Positions 10,301-17,224 of a stretch of 64,000 nt of DNA are shown here, piece after piece. This DNA is from Rothia nasisuis. Its GTDB lineage: Bacteria; Actinomycetota; Actinomycetes; Actinomycetales; Micrococcaceae. The notes beneath the pieces were generated by a model. That model was given only the letters and a program-made list of their open reading frames with translations. It did not search any database and was not told where the DNA came from. Made by a program: the position numbers and the translations under genes. The DNA is taken from contig NZ_CAKMSB010000007.1 of NCBI RefSeq assembly GCF_928381405.1, positions 1 through 64,000 of the forward strand, given 5' to 3'. Position 1 is the first letter of the stretch. Every line of letters begins with the position of its first letter.

Positions 10301-11603
10301 CACCACTCTGGCCTCTCTTGCGCTCACTGCGGCACGTGACTGTGCGCCGTCCGCACTCGATATTCTTGTACTTGATTTGGGCTCTGGCGGGCTGAAAGAT
10401 TTGCAGATGCTACCCCACACTGTTGCTTACGTTGGTCACGGTGGCCGAGCCAGGGAACAGCGGGTACGTTTCATGAGGTTCCTGCAAACTGAGCTGGAAC
10501 GTCGCCACGCTAGCACAGAAGCTGAAAAGCCCATGATAGTTCTGATTGACGGGCTGGCGAGCCTCCGCGATGAGTTTGACGACTACGACGGCCAGATACT
10601 GCTGAACATGCTATATCGAGCGTATTCAGAGGGAGTCTCGCTGGGCATGCACTTTGCAGTGGCAACCCCCCGTATCAAAGCGGTGCCTATCGCCATAGAC
10701 GAGGTGACCACGCAGAAGTGGCTCTTCCGTTTAGCCGACAACTACGACTATTCGGGCCAGGGGGTTAAAGGTAAGGATATTCCCGCTCCTATTCCCGGCC
10801 GGTGCGTCAACAGCGAGGAATTACTACAGATGCATATAGCCACTGCAGATACCCGCCTCAATGAGGCGGTTCTGAAAGTGCAAGAGCTCTGGCCTGACTC
10901 TGGTAGCAAGGCTGAAGTCATTGGCCAGCTTCCCGCTTCAATCAGTGTCTCTGAGCTGGGGGCGCATGCAGATTTGATGCACGAGCCCTGGCGTATTCCT
11001 GTAGGCCTCGGTGAGCAGGATTTGCGGCCCGTTTTCTTAGAGGTGTATCAGGGTGAACATGTCTTGATAGCCGGTGCGGCCCGTTCCGGTAAGTCAACCC
11101 TGCTACTTTCCATCAAGGCTCTCTTTGATCAGGCGTCGGTACCTGCTGGGCAAACAGCTCCAGAAATCTGGGCTATCTGCACACGCAGGTCACCGCTGGC
11201 ATCAGCGGGCATTAATCATCTAGCCGTCGGCGAAGACGAAATACCCACCCTGACGGCTCAACTCCGCATGGCAACAGGTATAAACATTCTGTTGATTGAC
11301 GACGCCGATGGGTTTGCAGACGGCGATAAATCCCTCGGTAGTCTCATTGATAGCCCGCCGCCGGGCCTCTGCGTCATTGCGGCCGGGAGGGCAGACGAGC
11401 TGCGGACGCTCTATAGCCACTGGACGAAGAACCTGCGCAAGGCTAAGTGCGGTGTTTTGCTTCAGCCCAATGTGGATATGGACGGGGATCTGCTGGGTGC
11501 GAAAATCCCAAGGAAGTCACCGGTGGAACTCACGCAGGGGCGCGGGTATGCGGTTTCGAACGGAACAGTACACCTCATTCAGGCGGTGCAACCTTCAGCC
11601 TGA
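7302..11603 (+). CDS. EssC/FtsK-SpoIIIE-type ATPase with N-terminal FHA domain, type VII secretion motor
   Basis: The 1433-residue protein starts with a ~70-residue region that could be ubiquitin-like, then an FHA domain (GRS at 106-108, S-x-x-H, STNG at 142-145). Two membrane helices lie at about 233-272. Three FtsK/SpoIIIE ATPase modules follow. The first is canonical: Walker A GGTTGSGKS near 656 and Walker B LLVIDEF near 762. The second has GIPGSGTT near 993, where the Walker A lysine is replaced by Thr. The third has GAARSGKS near 1258 and LLIDDAD. This order (FHA, two spans, three ATPases) matches EssC/YukBA of Firmicutes more than the EccC of mycobacteria, which lacks FHA. It should energise export of WXG100-type substrates. 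AAAGG lies before the ATG. Confidence 0.88.
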   Translation: MRVLISIDSLHRSVEIDSWRGNTTLGELIEAVGGPVLGESDQLFIDSLSVSPHDALEQAPLLEGSRISRAPLVEAATLSGWVVSVSGGTHTGTIKAVTRTRPMVFGRSDHADLTLSTESASWEHFTASLTDDEELLIEDKGSTNGTYVNGNRVQSDEPVTLTQPSEVQAGGVTLFFQPQLHEFSAPAPGALHNLTPARTAPFNRPPRPALPELPERVTPPRRETVTENSRFNIAIVIAPILMATAMVIMLGSMRFAVFALLSPLVMVGTWFEGKHRYKKQLAAEEERFAGALEDFKKTLEATADTERARRQELTPDNASIIRRSAVPTTQLWQRRADAADFLLTRVGTGNKDWRPELDSRAHPDLEDEVKEVYNSFQLKGAPLMANLNSGGVVGIVGQREGSLALARSLALQLATHVGPADVTLSFFCDEGKEYDWAWASWLPHTRQAGNAQGGRWMAAGRQSSTEMLRGLQQNIDHFITPALVLILDSEVLTEGRDAPARDLLGYGREAPRQRLGLGAQKPDRTVSGIVIASSEEQLPASCTSIVRVRADAEADLFEPEERALTEDIVIAGLDLEEAELAARRLAHFDDPELVIPGAALPRLVRAPELFDLAPATSDKVQKLWREQTGVSAPIGIGDDGQVVLDIVRDGPHGLVGGTTGSGKSEFLRTFVAGLAARNSPEDLNFILIDFKGGAAFKACERLPHTIGTISNLDEQLADRALRALDAEMHRRQVLFSEAGEGVDNIKDYMATNPPEPMPRILLVIDEFAMLAKDFPDVLQSLVNVAAVGRTLGVHMILATQRPAGVVNDDILANTNLRVALRVQSKEDSANVIGVPDASAIERTQMGRAYVKLGQEDISAVQTALVTGQTPLEGAAQLELRESSIFGVPLKPLTDRPKIVSDENDLDLLIDAICDAHDELGIKEPRQVWPEALGERVALEGFSEPITTGLGKVQQPVGSFHEQQLNVALADQPHLQRQIPAGWSLSQGNLLLIGIPGSGTTTTLASLALTAARDCAPSALDILVLDLGSGGLKDLQMLPHTVAYVGHGGRAREQRVRFMRFLQTELERRHASTEAEKPMIVLIDGLASLRDEFDDYDGQILLNMLYRAYSEGVSLGMHFAVATPRIKAVPIAIDEVTTQKWLFRLADNYDYSGQGVKGKDIPAPIPGRCVNSEELLQMHIATADTRLNEAVLKVQELWPDSGSKAEVIGQLPASISVSELGAHADLMHEPWRIPVGLGEQDLRPVFLEVYQGEHVLIAGAARSGKSTLLLSIKALFDQASVPAGQTAPEIWAICTRRSPLASAGINHLAVGEDEIPTLTAQLRMATGINILLIDDADGFADGDKSLGSLIDSPPPGLCVIAAGRADELRTLYSHWTKNLRKAKCGVLLQPNVDMDGDLLGAKIPRKSPVELTQGRGYAVSNGTVHLIQAVQPSA

Positions 11604-11666
11604 CCTTGCCAGCCCAGGCCAAGGGTAAGCCCGGGAGCGTGAATAATGCCCGCAGTTTCAAAGCCT

Positions 11667-11688
11667 GGTGCTCACTTCACTGAGCACC
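11667..11688 (+). terminator. Hairpin after the ATPase gene
   Basis: Arms GGTGCTCA and TGAGCACC pair perfectly around CTTCAC. There is no T-run, so it is a weak terminator or an mRNA 3' end structure between the ATPase gene and the HAD gene. Confidence 0.4.
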
Positions 11689-11715
11689 GAGCACAAAGTA
11701 TGAGAGCATGGAACC

Positions 11716-12465
11716 ATGTTTGACCTCCACTCAGCTCCCGCCGGCTTTACCCCGGCCTGCGCCGTCTTTGACTGCGACGGCGTCCTTCTCGACTCAGAAA
11801 CCCTCTGGTGTGAGATTCAGGCCGAAATGTTCAAACATTACCGTGTTCCTCTGACACCTGAGCTCGAAGCCTCCCTCGTGGGTATCTCTGCAGACGACCT
11901 GGCCACCCGCCTGGCAGATCTCACCCCGTTAGCCGCTGATTTCGATGGCTCTCCCGAAGCCTTCCGCGACAGCGTCTACACCACCATCGCTACCGCCGAG
12001 TTCGACATTATCGACCGGGGCGTCACCGCCATCGAGGGTGCCCTGGCCGTCGTCAAGTTGCTCTCTGCCAAAATCCCCGTGGCGGTGGCATCCAACTCCG
12101 GTAGCGCTCTTCTCACCAAGAAACTGACCCACTTTGGCTACACCCCCTACCTGAGCACCTGGGTCTCCTCCCACGATGTGCGCAACGGCAAGCCGGCCCC
12201 CGACATCTACCGTGAGGCCGTGCGTCGCCTGGGCTTTACCCCCGAGCAGGCACTGACTGTGGAAGACTCCGTGGTTGGCCTGGCTGCTGCCACCGGGGCA
12301 GGCACCCGCTGCCTGGTGTACCAGAGCGAGCCGGACGCTGCCACACCCGCTCCCCTGCTCACCGCAGGAATTGGCCGGTTCAACTCCTTTACTGACCCTG
12401 CCCTCCTGGCCCAATTGGATGCCTGGGTGGGGCACCTTCCCGACCGCGAGTGCCCGGCCACCTAA
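11716..12465 (+). CDS. HAD-superfamily phosphatase, beta-phosphoglucomutase-like subfamily
   Basis: The 249-residue soluble protein carries the HAD motif I D-x-D-G-V-L-x-D-S (nucleophile Asp19, acid/base Asp21), motif II in PVAVASNSG, a lysine in NGKPAPDIY, and motif III in VEDSVVGLAAA. Size and the cap region between residues 25 and 90 fit the beta-phosphoglucomutase / sugar-phosphate phosphatase branch. Substrate cannot be told from sequence. The next gene begins 9 bases downstream and its AAGGATG ribosome site overlaps this stop, so the two are cotranscribed. Confidence 0.85.
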   Translation: MFDLHSAPAGFTPACAVFDCDGVLLDSETLWCEIQAEMFKHYRVPLTPELEASLVGISADDLATRLADLTPLAADFDGSPEAFRDSVYTTIATAEFDIIDRGVTAIEGALAVVKLLSAKIPVAVASNSGSALLTKKLTHFGYTPYLSTWVSSHDVRNGKPAPDIYREAVRRLGFTPEQALTVEDSVVGLAAATGAGTRCLVYQSEPDAATPAPLLTAGIGRFNSFTDPALLAQLDAWVGHLPDRECPAT

Positions 12466-12474
12466 GGATGAGTC

Positions 12475-13017
12475 ATGGCAGATACCCCCAACAGCAAGAA
12501 GCCCTCCCGCTACGGGCGGCGTCTCGAGGATTTGAGCGAGGATGAGCGCGCCTACTACCGGGAGTTCCTGCCACCAGGTGCAACCCCGGCTCCTACCCCA
12601 GCTGAGCAACCACCTGCCAAGGCAGGCCAGGCCGCGCACGAACGACCTACCGCTCAGGTAAAGAAACCTCTCTCTCGCTGGTTCTGGCTACCCCACTCAC
12701 TGACCCTCGTTGCGGTGTTGCTGGGGGTGGCGTCCTTTCTGGTGATTCCGCACATTTACGCGGACGCACCGCACGACTTACGCCGTAACTATGTGATTAT
12801 GTGGGCGGAGCTGGCCTTCTTCTTTCTGCTCTTCGCGGCCCTGCTCTACGGGATTTTCTTTCTCGCCCGCTTCAGCGACAACGACGACGAGGACGACAAC
12901 CGCCTGGTGCGCCCCACCGACTTCGCTGAGCGTCTCTACGAAAGGGATATAGAGCGGTCTGGTAACAAAGACCCGGGCGACTTCTACGACTCCTCCTGGA
13001 TCAGCGGCAAGAAATAA
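12475..13017 (+). CDS. Small two-span membrane protein of unknown function
   Basis: The 180-residue protein has a charged and Pro/Ala-rich N-terminal half (residues 1-60), two membrane helices at about 68-95 and 102-128, and an acidic cytoplasmic tail (DNDDEDDN). N-terminal RRLEDLSEDERAYYREFLPP is distinctive but I do not know the family. AAGGATGA precedes the ATG. It is translationally close to the HAD gene and ends at a strong terminator. Confidence 0.75.
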   Translation: MADTPNSKKPSRYGRRLEDLSEDERAYYREFLPPGATPAPTPAEQPPAKAGQAAHERPTAQVKKPLSRWFWLPHSLTLVAVLLGVASFLVIPHIYADAPHDLRRNYVIMWAELAFFFLLFAALLYGIFFLARFSDNDDEDDNRLVRPTDFAERLYERDIERSGNKDPGDFYDSSWISGKK

Positions 13018-13032
13018 AACATAAAATATGCA

Positions 13033-13070
13033 AAAGGGCCGGTTCCCTAAGGAACCGGCCCTTTAATTTT
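13033..13070 (+). terminator. Rho-independent terminator
   Basis: Perfect 14-bp stem (13033-13046 with 13051-13064, arm AAAGGGCCGGTTCC), loop CTAA, then AATTTTG. It ends the HAD/membrane-protein unit and, being symmetric, could also stop the converging metI transcript. Confidence 0.9.
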
Positions 13071-13255
13071 GTGCAAGTACCCCCGTTTTTACCCGGGGTA
13101 TCTGCACCAAAACTGGGGTATCTAGCAGAAAGAGAGGCTGGCTGGCATGCGCGGCGTCTGCTGGCTCGGGGCTGGCGTGAATCATGACGAGCCCCCAGGC
13201 GAGGAATGAGAGGGTCGCAGACGCAAGCGTGCCTGCCAGCCCACCCTGTACCGCC

Positions 13256-13912
13256 TTATCGGCGCATGACCTTGCGGGCCAGGAGATTACCGACCAGCTG
13301 AATCAGCTGTACCAGTATGATAATCACAGCAACAACAGACCAGGTGATGACCTCATTGAAGCGCTGGTAGCCATCAACCAGGGCGACCTTACCCAGACCG
13401 CCACCGCCGATGTAGCCAGCCATGGCCGACATATCAACCACGCCTATAACCAAGAAGGTGTAGCCCAGAATCAGCGGCCCTAGGGCTTCCGGAATCATGA
13501 CGGTAAAAAGAATACGCATCTTGGAAGCGCCCATAGCGCGAGCCGCTTCAATCACACCGGGGTCAATGGAGACCATGTTCTGCTCAACGATACGAGCAAT
13601 AGCAAAAGTCGCGCCAAAAACCATGGCGAAGATAGCGGCGTTAACGCCCAGACGAGTGCCCACCACAGCCTGAGTCAGCGGCCCCAGGGCTGCGAGCAGG
13701 ATGATAAAAGGGATGGGCCGGACCACGTTCACCACAACGTTCAACAGGATGTTGATGAAGCGGTTGGCCAGAATGTTGCCCTGGCGGGTGGTGTAGAGCA
13801 GCAGACCAAAGACCAGGCCTAGGGCCCCCGCGATGAGCATGGTAATCGACACCATGTACAGGGTGTCTCCCAAGGCCGGAATCAGTTTGCTGTTGATAAA
13901 GGTTGCGTCCAC
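13256..13912 (-). CDS. metI: Methionine ABC transporter permease MetI
   Basis: The 218-residue protein has about five membrane helices and the permease EAA-loop signature around EAARAMGASKMRIL, where it docks to MetN. It forms the membrane channel for D/L-methionine import. The start is GTG at 13912, three bases after the metN stop, with AGGAGGTG located inside the metN end, so the two are coupled. Family length is about 217 residues, so it is complete. Confidence 0.93.
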   Translation of the reverse strand: MDATFINSKLIPALGDTLYMVSITMLIAGALGLVFGLLLYTTRQGNILANRFINILLNVVVNVVRPIPFIILLAALGPLTQAVVGTRLGVNAAIFAMVFGATFAIARIVEQNMVSIDPGVIEAARAMGASKMRILFTVMIPEALGPLILGYTFLVIGVVDMSAMAGYIGGGGLGKVALVDGYQRFNEVITWSVVAVIIILVQLIQLVGNLLARKVMRR

Positions 13913-13915
13913 GAG

Positions 13916-14974
13916 CTAGCGCACCTCCTGTACACGAGTGACGGTCTTGAGTTCGGAGACCACAGCGTCCAGACTGGTCACATCGCCTAGAAGTTCCAGG
14001 GTCAGGTTGCCGTAGCTTTTGCCCTGCAGGGTTTCAAGGCCGCCCTGGACAATGTTGAAGGAGACCTTACGGGAACCCAGGTAAGACAGAATCTTGCCGA
14101 TGCCGGTGTTACCTTCAGTGATTTCAATATTGATGAGGTAGCCCTTGTGGCGGCTTTTCAGTTCGGCGGCCTCGTCGCCCACAGGCAGGGATTTGACGGT
14201 GGTTCCCACAAACCGGCGGGCCACCTCGGTTTGTGGGTTCGAGAAGACGTCGTAGACGTTGCCTGATTCGACAACTCGGCCGTTTTCCATGACGGCTACA
14301 CGGTCGGCAATGGTAGAGACCACGTCCATCTCGTGGGTAATCACAATGACGGTGATGCCCAGCTCTGCGTTGACCTTTTTGAGGAGGTCGAGCACCTCGG
14401 CGGTGGTCTCGGGATCCAGGGCGCTGGTGGATTCGTCAGCCAGTAGCAGGGAGGGGGAGGTCGCAAGTGCGCGGGCGATACCCACGCGCTGCTTCTGCCC
14501 TCCGGAGAGCTGATCGGGGTAGTTCTTGGCCTTGTCAGCCAAGCCTACGAAGTCAAGGAGTTCAGAGACGCGGGCCGCCCGTTTCGCCTTGTCCCACCCA
14601 GCAACGATGAGGGGGAACTCAACGTTACCGGCTACGGTGCGCGAATTCATCAGATTGAATTGCTGAAAAATCATGCCGATGTTGGTGCGCACGTGGCGTA
14701 GCTGCGATTCCCGTTTGTCGGCAATCTCGAACCCGTCAACGGTGAGTGACCCGCTGGTGATAGCTTCGAGGCCGTTGATGAGTCTCACGAGGGTTGATTT
14801 GCCTGCACCGGAGTAGCCGATGATAGCGAAAATCTCTCCCTTGGTGACGGTGAGGTCTACGCCGCTGACTGCGGTGACGGTTTTTTTGCCGACCTTGAAT
14901 TCTTTGGTTACCTTGGTCAGCACGACCATAGGCTCAGCCCCGGCGTGGGCTGGCTGTACTCGCTGTTCGGTCAT
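13916..14974 (-). CDS. metN: Methionine ABC transporter ATP-binding protein MetN
   Basis: The product has Walker A GYSGAGKST, signature LSGGQKQR, Walker B LLLADEST and a C-terminal NIL domain (about residues 265-350) that binds methionine and shuts the transporter when the cell is replete. I start it at the internal ATG at 14974 (MTEQRVQPAH), giving 352 residues, because AAGAAG lies just before it and the upstream in-frame extension is Cys/Pro-rich and unlike the family. Confidence 0.93.
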   Translation of the reverse strand: MTEQRVQPAHAGAEPMVVLTKVTKEFKVGKKTVTAVSGVDLTVTKGEIFAIIGYSGAGKSTLVRLINGLEAITSGSLTVDGFEIADKRESQLRHVRTNIGMIFQQFNLMNSRTVAGNVEFPLIVAGWDKAKRAARVSELLDFVGLADKAKNYPDQLSGGQKQRVGIARALATSPSLLLADESTSALDPETTAEVLDLLKKVNAELGITVIVITHEMDVVSTIADRVAVMENGRVVESGNVYDVFSNPQTEVARRFVGTTVKSLPVGDEAAELKSRHKGYLINIEITEGNTGIGKILSYLGSRKVSFNIVQGGLETLQGKSYGNLTLELLGDVTSLDAVVSELKTVTRVQEVR

Positions 14975-15035
14975 GGTGTCTTCTTTGGGGGTAGTGGCTG
15001 GGTTGTGGCAGGACGCGGGTGGGCAGATGCACACA

Positions 15036-15114
15036 CAGCGGCAGCCGGGTGGGGCTGGGAATCGGCGCCGAGCGGGGCCGAAGTGTCTAGCCTACCCCAG
15101 GTTGGCTGCCGCTG
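15036..15114 (-). promoter_or_regulatory. Intercistronic stem-loop between metQ and metN
   Basis: CAGCGGCAGCC (15036-15046) pairs perfectly with GGCTGCCGCTG (15104-15114), and inner GGGG/CCCC blocks extend it. It lies in the 182-base gap after the binding-protein gene and has no T-run. Such structures often protect or attenuate transcripts so that the binding protein is made in excess; role here is inferred. Confidence 0.55.
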
Positions 15115-15156
15115 GGTGGGTTGCGTGAGCTAACTCAAGAGTGAGAGTTCTTGTAG

Positions 15157-16038
15157 TTATTGGGAGTTGCGCTTCTGCTCTTCGAGGTCAGCCAGGGTGG
15201 AGCGCAGGTCAGCCACATCGGTGGTGACCTCCACCGCGGTGCCCTGGGTATCTTCCTGAACAACTGCCTGGACTTCTTCGGTGTGGAAGAGCTCAACAAT
15301 CTTCTTGTAGGTCTCGTTATCTGCCTGGTCTGCCTTAGCTACGAAGAGGTTGACGTAGGGGCGGGCTGACTCGTTGGCAGGGTCGTCCTGCGCCAGGGCG
15401 TCCTTGGGGTTCAGGCCTGCGTCCTTGAGGAAGTCGTTGTTGACGACTGAGCCGTCTACAGATTCTAGGGCGAGCACGGTCTGGGCGGCGTCAACAGGTG
15501 TCACCGTGACCTTGGAGGCATCGGTGTTGATGTCATCGACGGTGAGGCTTGCGGTATCTGAGGTGAAGGAAACCAGGCCGTTAGCTTCGAGCAGAAGCAG
15601 GGCGCGGGCCTCGTTGACGGTGTCGTTGGGGATGGCGATTTCAGCGCCGTCTGGTAGGGCTGAGATGGAGTCGTGCTTGTTGGAGAACAGCGCCATGGGG
15701 TAGATAACGGTGGGGCCTACGATCTGCAGGTCGTCGTTTGCTTCTACGTTGTAGTTGGAGAGGTAGGCGATGTGCTGGAACCAGTTGAGGTCGATTTCGC
15801 CGGAGCTCAGAGCGGGGTTGGGCTGGGCGTAGTCGGTGAATTCAACCAGCTCAATGGTGATGCCTTCGGCAGCTGCAACCTCAACGAGCTTATCGTTGAC
15901 GGGGTCGGTACTAACCACACCGATTCTGACGGTTTCGTTATCTGATCCAGAGGTGGAAGCTGAGTCGGAGGATGAGCCGCAGGCTGCAAGACCGAATGCG
16001 AGGGGTACGAGAGCCAGAGTGGCAACAAATTTCTTCAC
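15157..16038 (-). CDS. metQ: Methionine-binding lipoprotein MetQ
   Basis: The 293-residue lipoprotein has a signal peptide ending in LAAC with Cys20 as lipidation site, followed by a Ser-rich tether and a NlpA/MetQ fold (YAQPNPALSSGEIDLNWFQH is the typical ligand-site stretch). It captures methionine outside the membrane and delivers it to MetNI. GTG start at 16038. It is first in the metQ-metN-metI unit. I looked for a SAM riboswitch in the ~230-base leader and could not recognise one. Confidence 0.93.
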   Translation of the reverse strand: MKKFVATLALVPLAFGLAACGSSSDSASTSGSDNETVRIGVVSTDPVNDKLVEVAAAEGITIELVEFTDYAQPNPALSSGEIDLNWFQHIAYLSNYNVEANDDLQIVGPTVIYPMALFSNKHDSISALPDGAEIAIPNDTVNEARALLLLEANGLVSFTSDTASLTVDDINTDASKVTVTPVDAAQTVLALESVDGSVVNNDFLKDAGLNPKDALAQDDPANESARPYVNLFVAKADQADNETYKKIVELFHTEEVQAVVQEDTQGTAVEVTTDVADLRSTLADLEEQKRNSQ

Positions 16039-16272
16039 GGCTATGAATCTTTCTGTTGGGTGTCAATAGTGTGTGCGGCCACGAGTCAGCGGCACCGTAT
16101 CTAGCGCTGGAGTGCTGAATGTGGTTTCGGGCGGCCAGGCTAGGCGCCTCTTCTATTAGAACACTGCGGTGGCACTAAGCTCTTCTGCGGATTCTTTTTG
16201 GGTCAAATGTCACGTGTATGACTGCAACAAAAAGTTACGGTGTCATAAAACGTCACACAAGGACGAGTGGCT

Positions 16273-17079
16273 TTATCCCTTATTTTCCGCAATCCAGTTG
16301 GCTTGCCAGGAGGTGAGTCGCTCCCGAATACCCACAAAGTGTTCGCGCATCAGGTGAGTGGCGGCCTCCGCGTCTCTGTCTCTGATTGCTTCATAGAGCT
16401 TGCGGTGGGCCTCAAGCAGGGTGCAGGTCTGCCCCTCATCGAGGGGGGCAACGGTATCGAGCACCCCTGCAATGGCGTCATATACCTGCCAAAAGACATC
16501 GAGCAGGCGGGAAAGTAGCTCGTTACCTAGGGGCTCGAAAATGGCGGCGTGAAAGCGCTGGTCGTGCTCTGCCAGCCAGGATCCCTGGTTCACACTCGCC
16601 TCCATGGCCTCATAGGCTTCTTTGACGCGAGCGAGCTGTTCCTCTGTCATGACGGGGATGACCGAGCGTAACAAACCAACCTCAAGAGCTTCTCGCACCT
16701 CAACAAGCTCTAGGGCTTCCTGACCGCCGTGGTAGAGGGCCAGTTGCCCGCGAAAGCCGAGGGCCCGCACCATGGAGGTCAGGGCGTTACCGCCCACAAA
16801 GGTGCCAAAGCCGTGGCGAACCTCAACAATGCCAAGGGCTTCAAGAACTTTGAGTGCTTCGCGTACCGAGTTACGGCCGACTCCTAGTTCGTCAATAAGC
16901 TCCTGCTCGGTGGGTAGGGGGTCTCCTTGGCCCAGTTGCCGTTGAAAGATGAGGTTGATGATGTCGTTTTGTAGTTGTAGCTGGCGCTTTTGGGCCGCGC
17001 TGAGGGTGGACGCCCGGTGTAGAAAAGCGGGTACGGGCGGCTCTACCCGGGGGCTGGTGAATGAGTCGTGGTGGTTCAT
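16273..17079 (-). CDS. GntR-family (FadR/FCD) transcriptional regulator, probable sialic acid regulator
   Basis: The 268-residue protein has an N-terminal winged helix (PLPTEQELIDELGVGRNSVREALKVLE, about residues 55-95) and an all-helical FCD ligand domain with conserved His/Asp positions (WLAEHDQRFHAAIF, LLEAHRKLYEAI). It is divergent from a sialic acid importer and nan genes, so NanR-like control by a sialic acid or amino-sugar intermediate is likely. An 18-bp palindrome in the 145-base spacer is the obvious operator. The identity of the effector is inferred. Confidence 0.85.
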   Translation of the reverse strand: MNHHDSFTSPRVEPPVPAFLHRASTLSAAQKRQLQLQNDIINLIFQRQLGQGDPLPTEQELIDELGVGRNSVREALKVLEALGIVEVRHGFGTFVGGNALTSMVRALGFRGQLALYHGGQEALELVEVREALEVGLLRSVIPVMTEEQLARVKEAYEAMEASVNQGSWLAEHDQRFHAAIFEPLGNELLSRLLDVFWQVYDAIAGVLDTVAPLDEGQTCTLLEAHRKLYEAIRDRDAEAATHLMREHFVGIRERLTSWQANWIAENKG

Positions 17080-17103
17080 ACTACTGATTCTTACATCTTC
17101 TAC

Positions 17104-17160
17104 TTGACCAATTTAGACGTCCGTCACTACTATACAGGATATAGGTAGGACGTCCTACCT
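17104..17160 (+). promoter_or_regulatory. Promoter and GntR-type operator of the sialic acid operon
   Basis: TTGACC (17104-17109) and TACTAT (17128-17133) are spaced 18 bases. Ten bases downstream is the perfect palindrome AGGTAGGACGTCCTACCT (17143-17160), placed where a repressor would cover the start site. The neighbouring GntR gene reads away from it. Operator assignment is inferred from symmetry and position. Confidence 0.65.
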
Positions 17161-17224
17161 CCAGTTTAGTTAGACAACCTCCCGCTCCTTCCCGGAGCGT
17201 AGCCCCTAAAGGAGTGAGACATCG

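Noticed and set aside
14975-15034. Longer MetN start at 15034
   Set aside because: The extra 20 residues are Cys/Pro-rich, lack a ribosome site and are absent from the family; AAGAAG marks the internal ATG.
16039-16272. Possible SAM riboswitch ahead of metQ
   Set aside because: I read the minus strand for SAM-I, SAM-II and SAM-IV core sequences and found none; only ordinary GC-rich stretches and a plausible promoter area.
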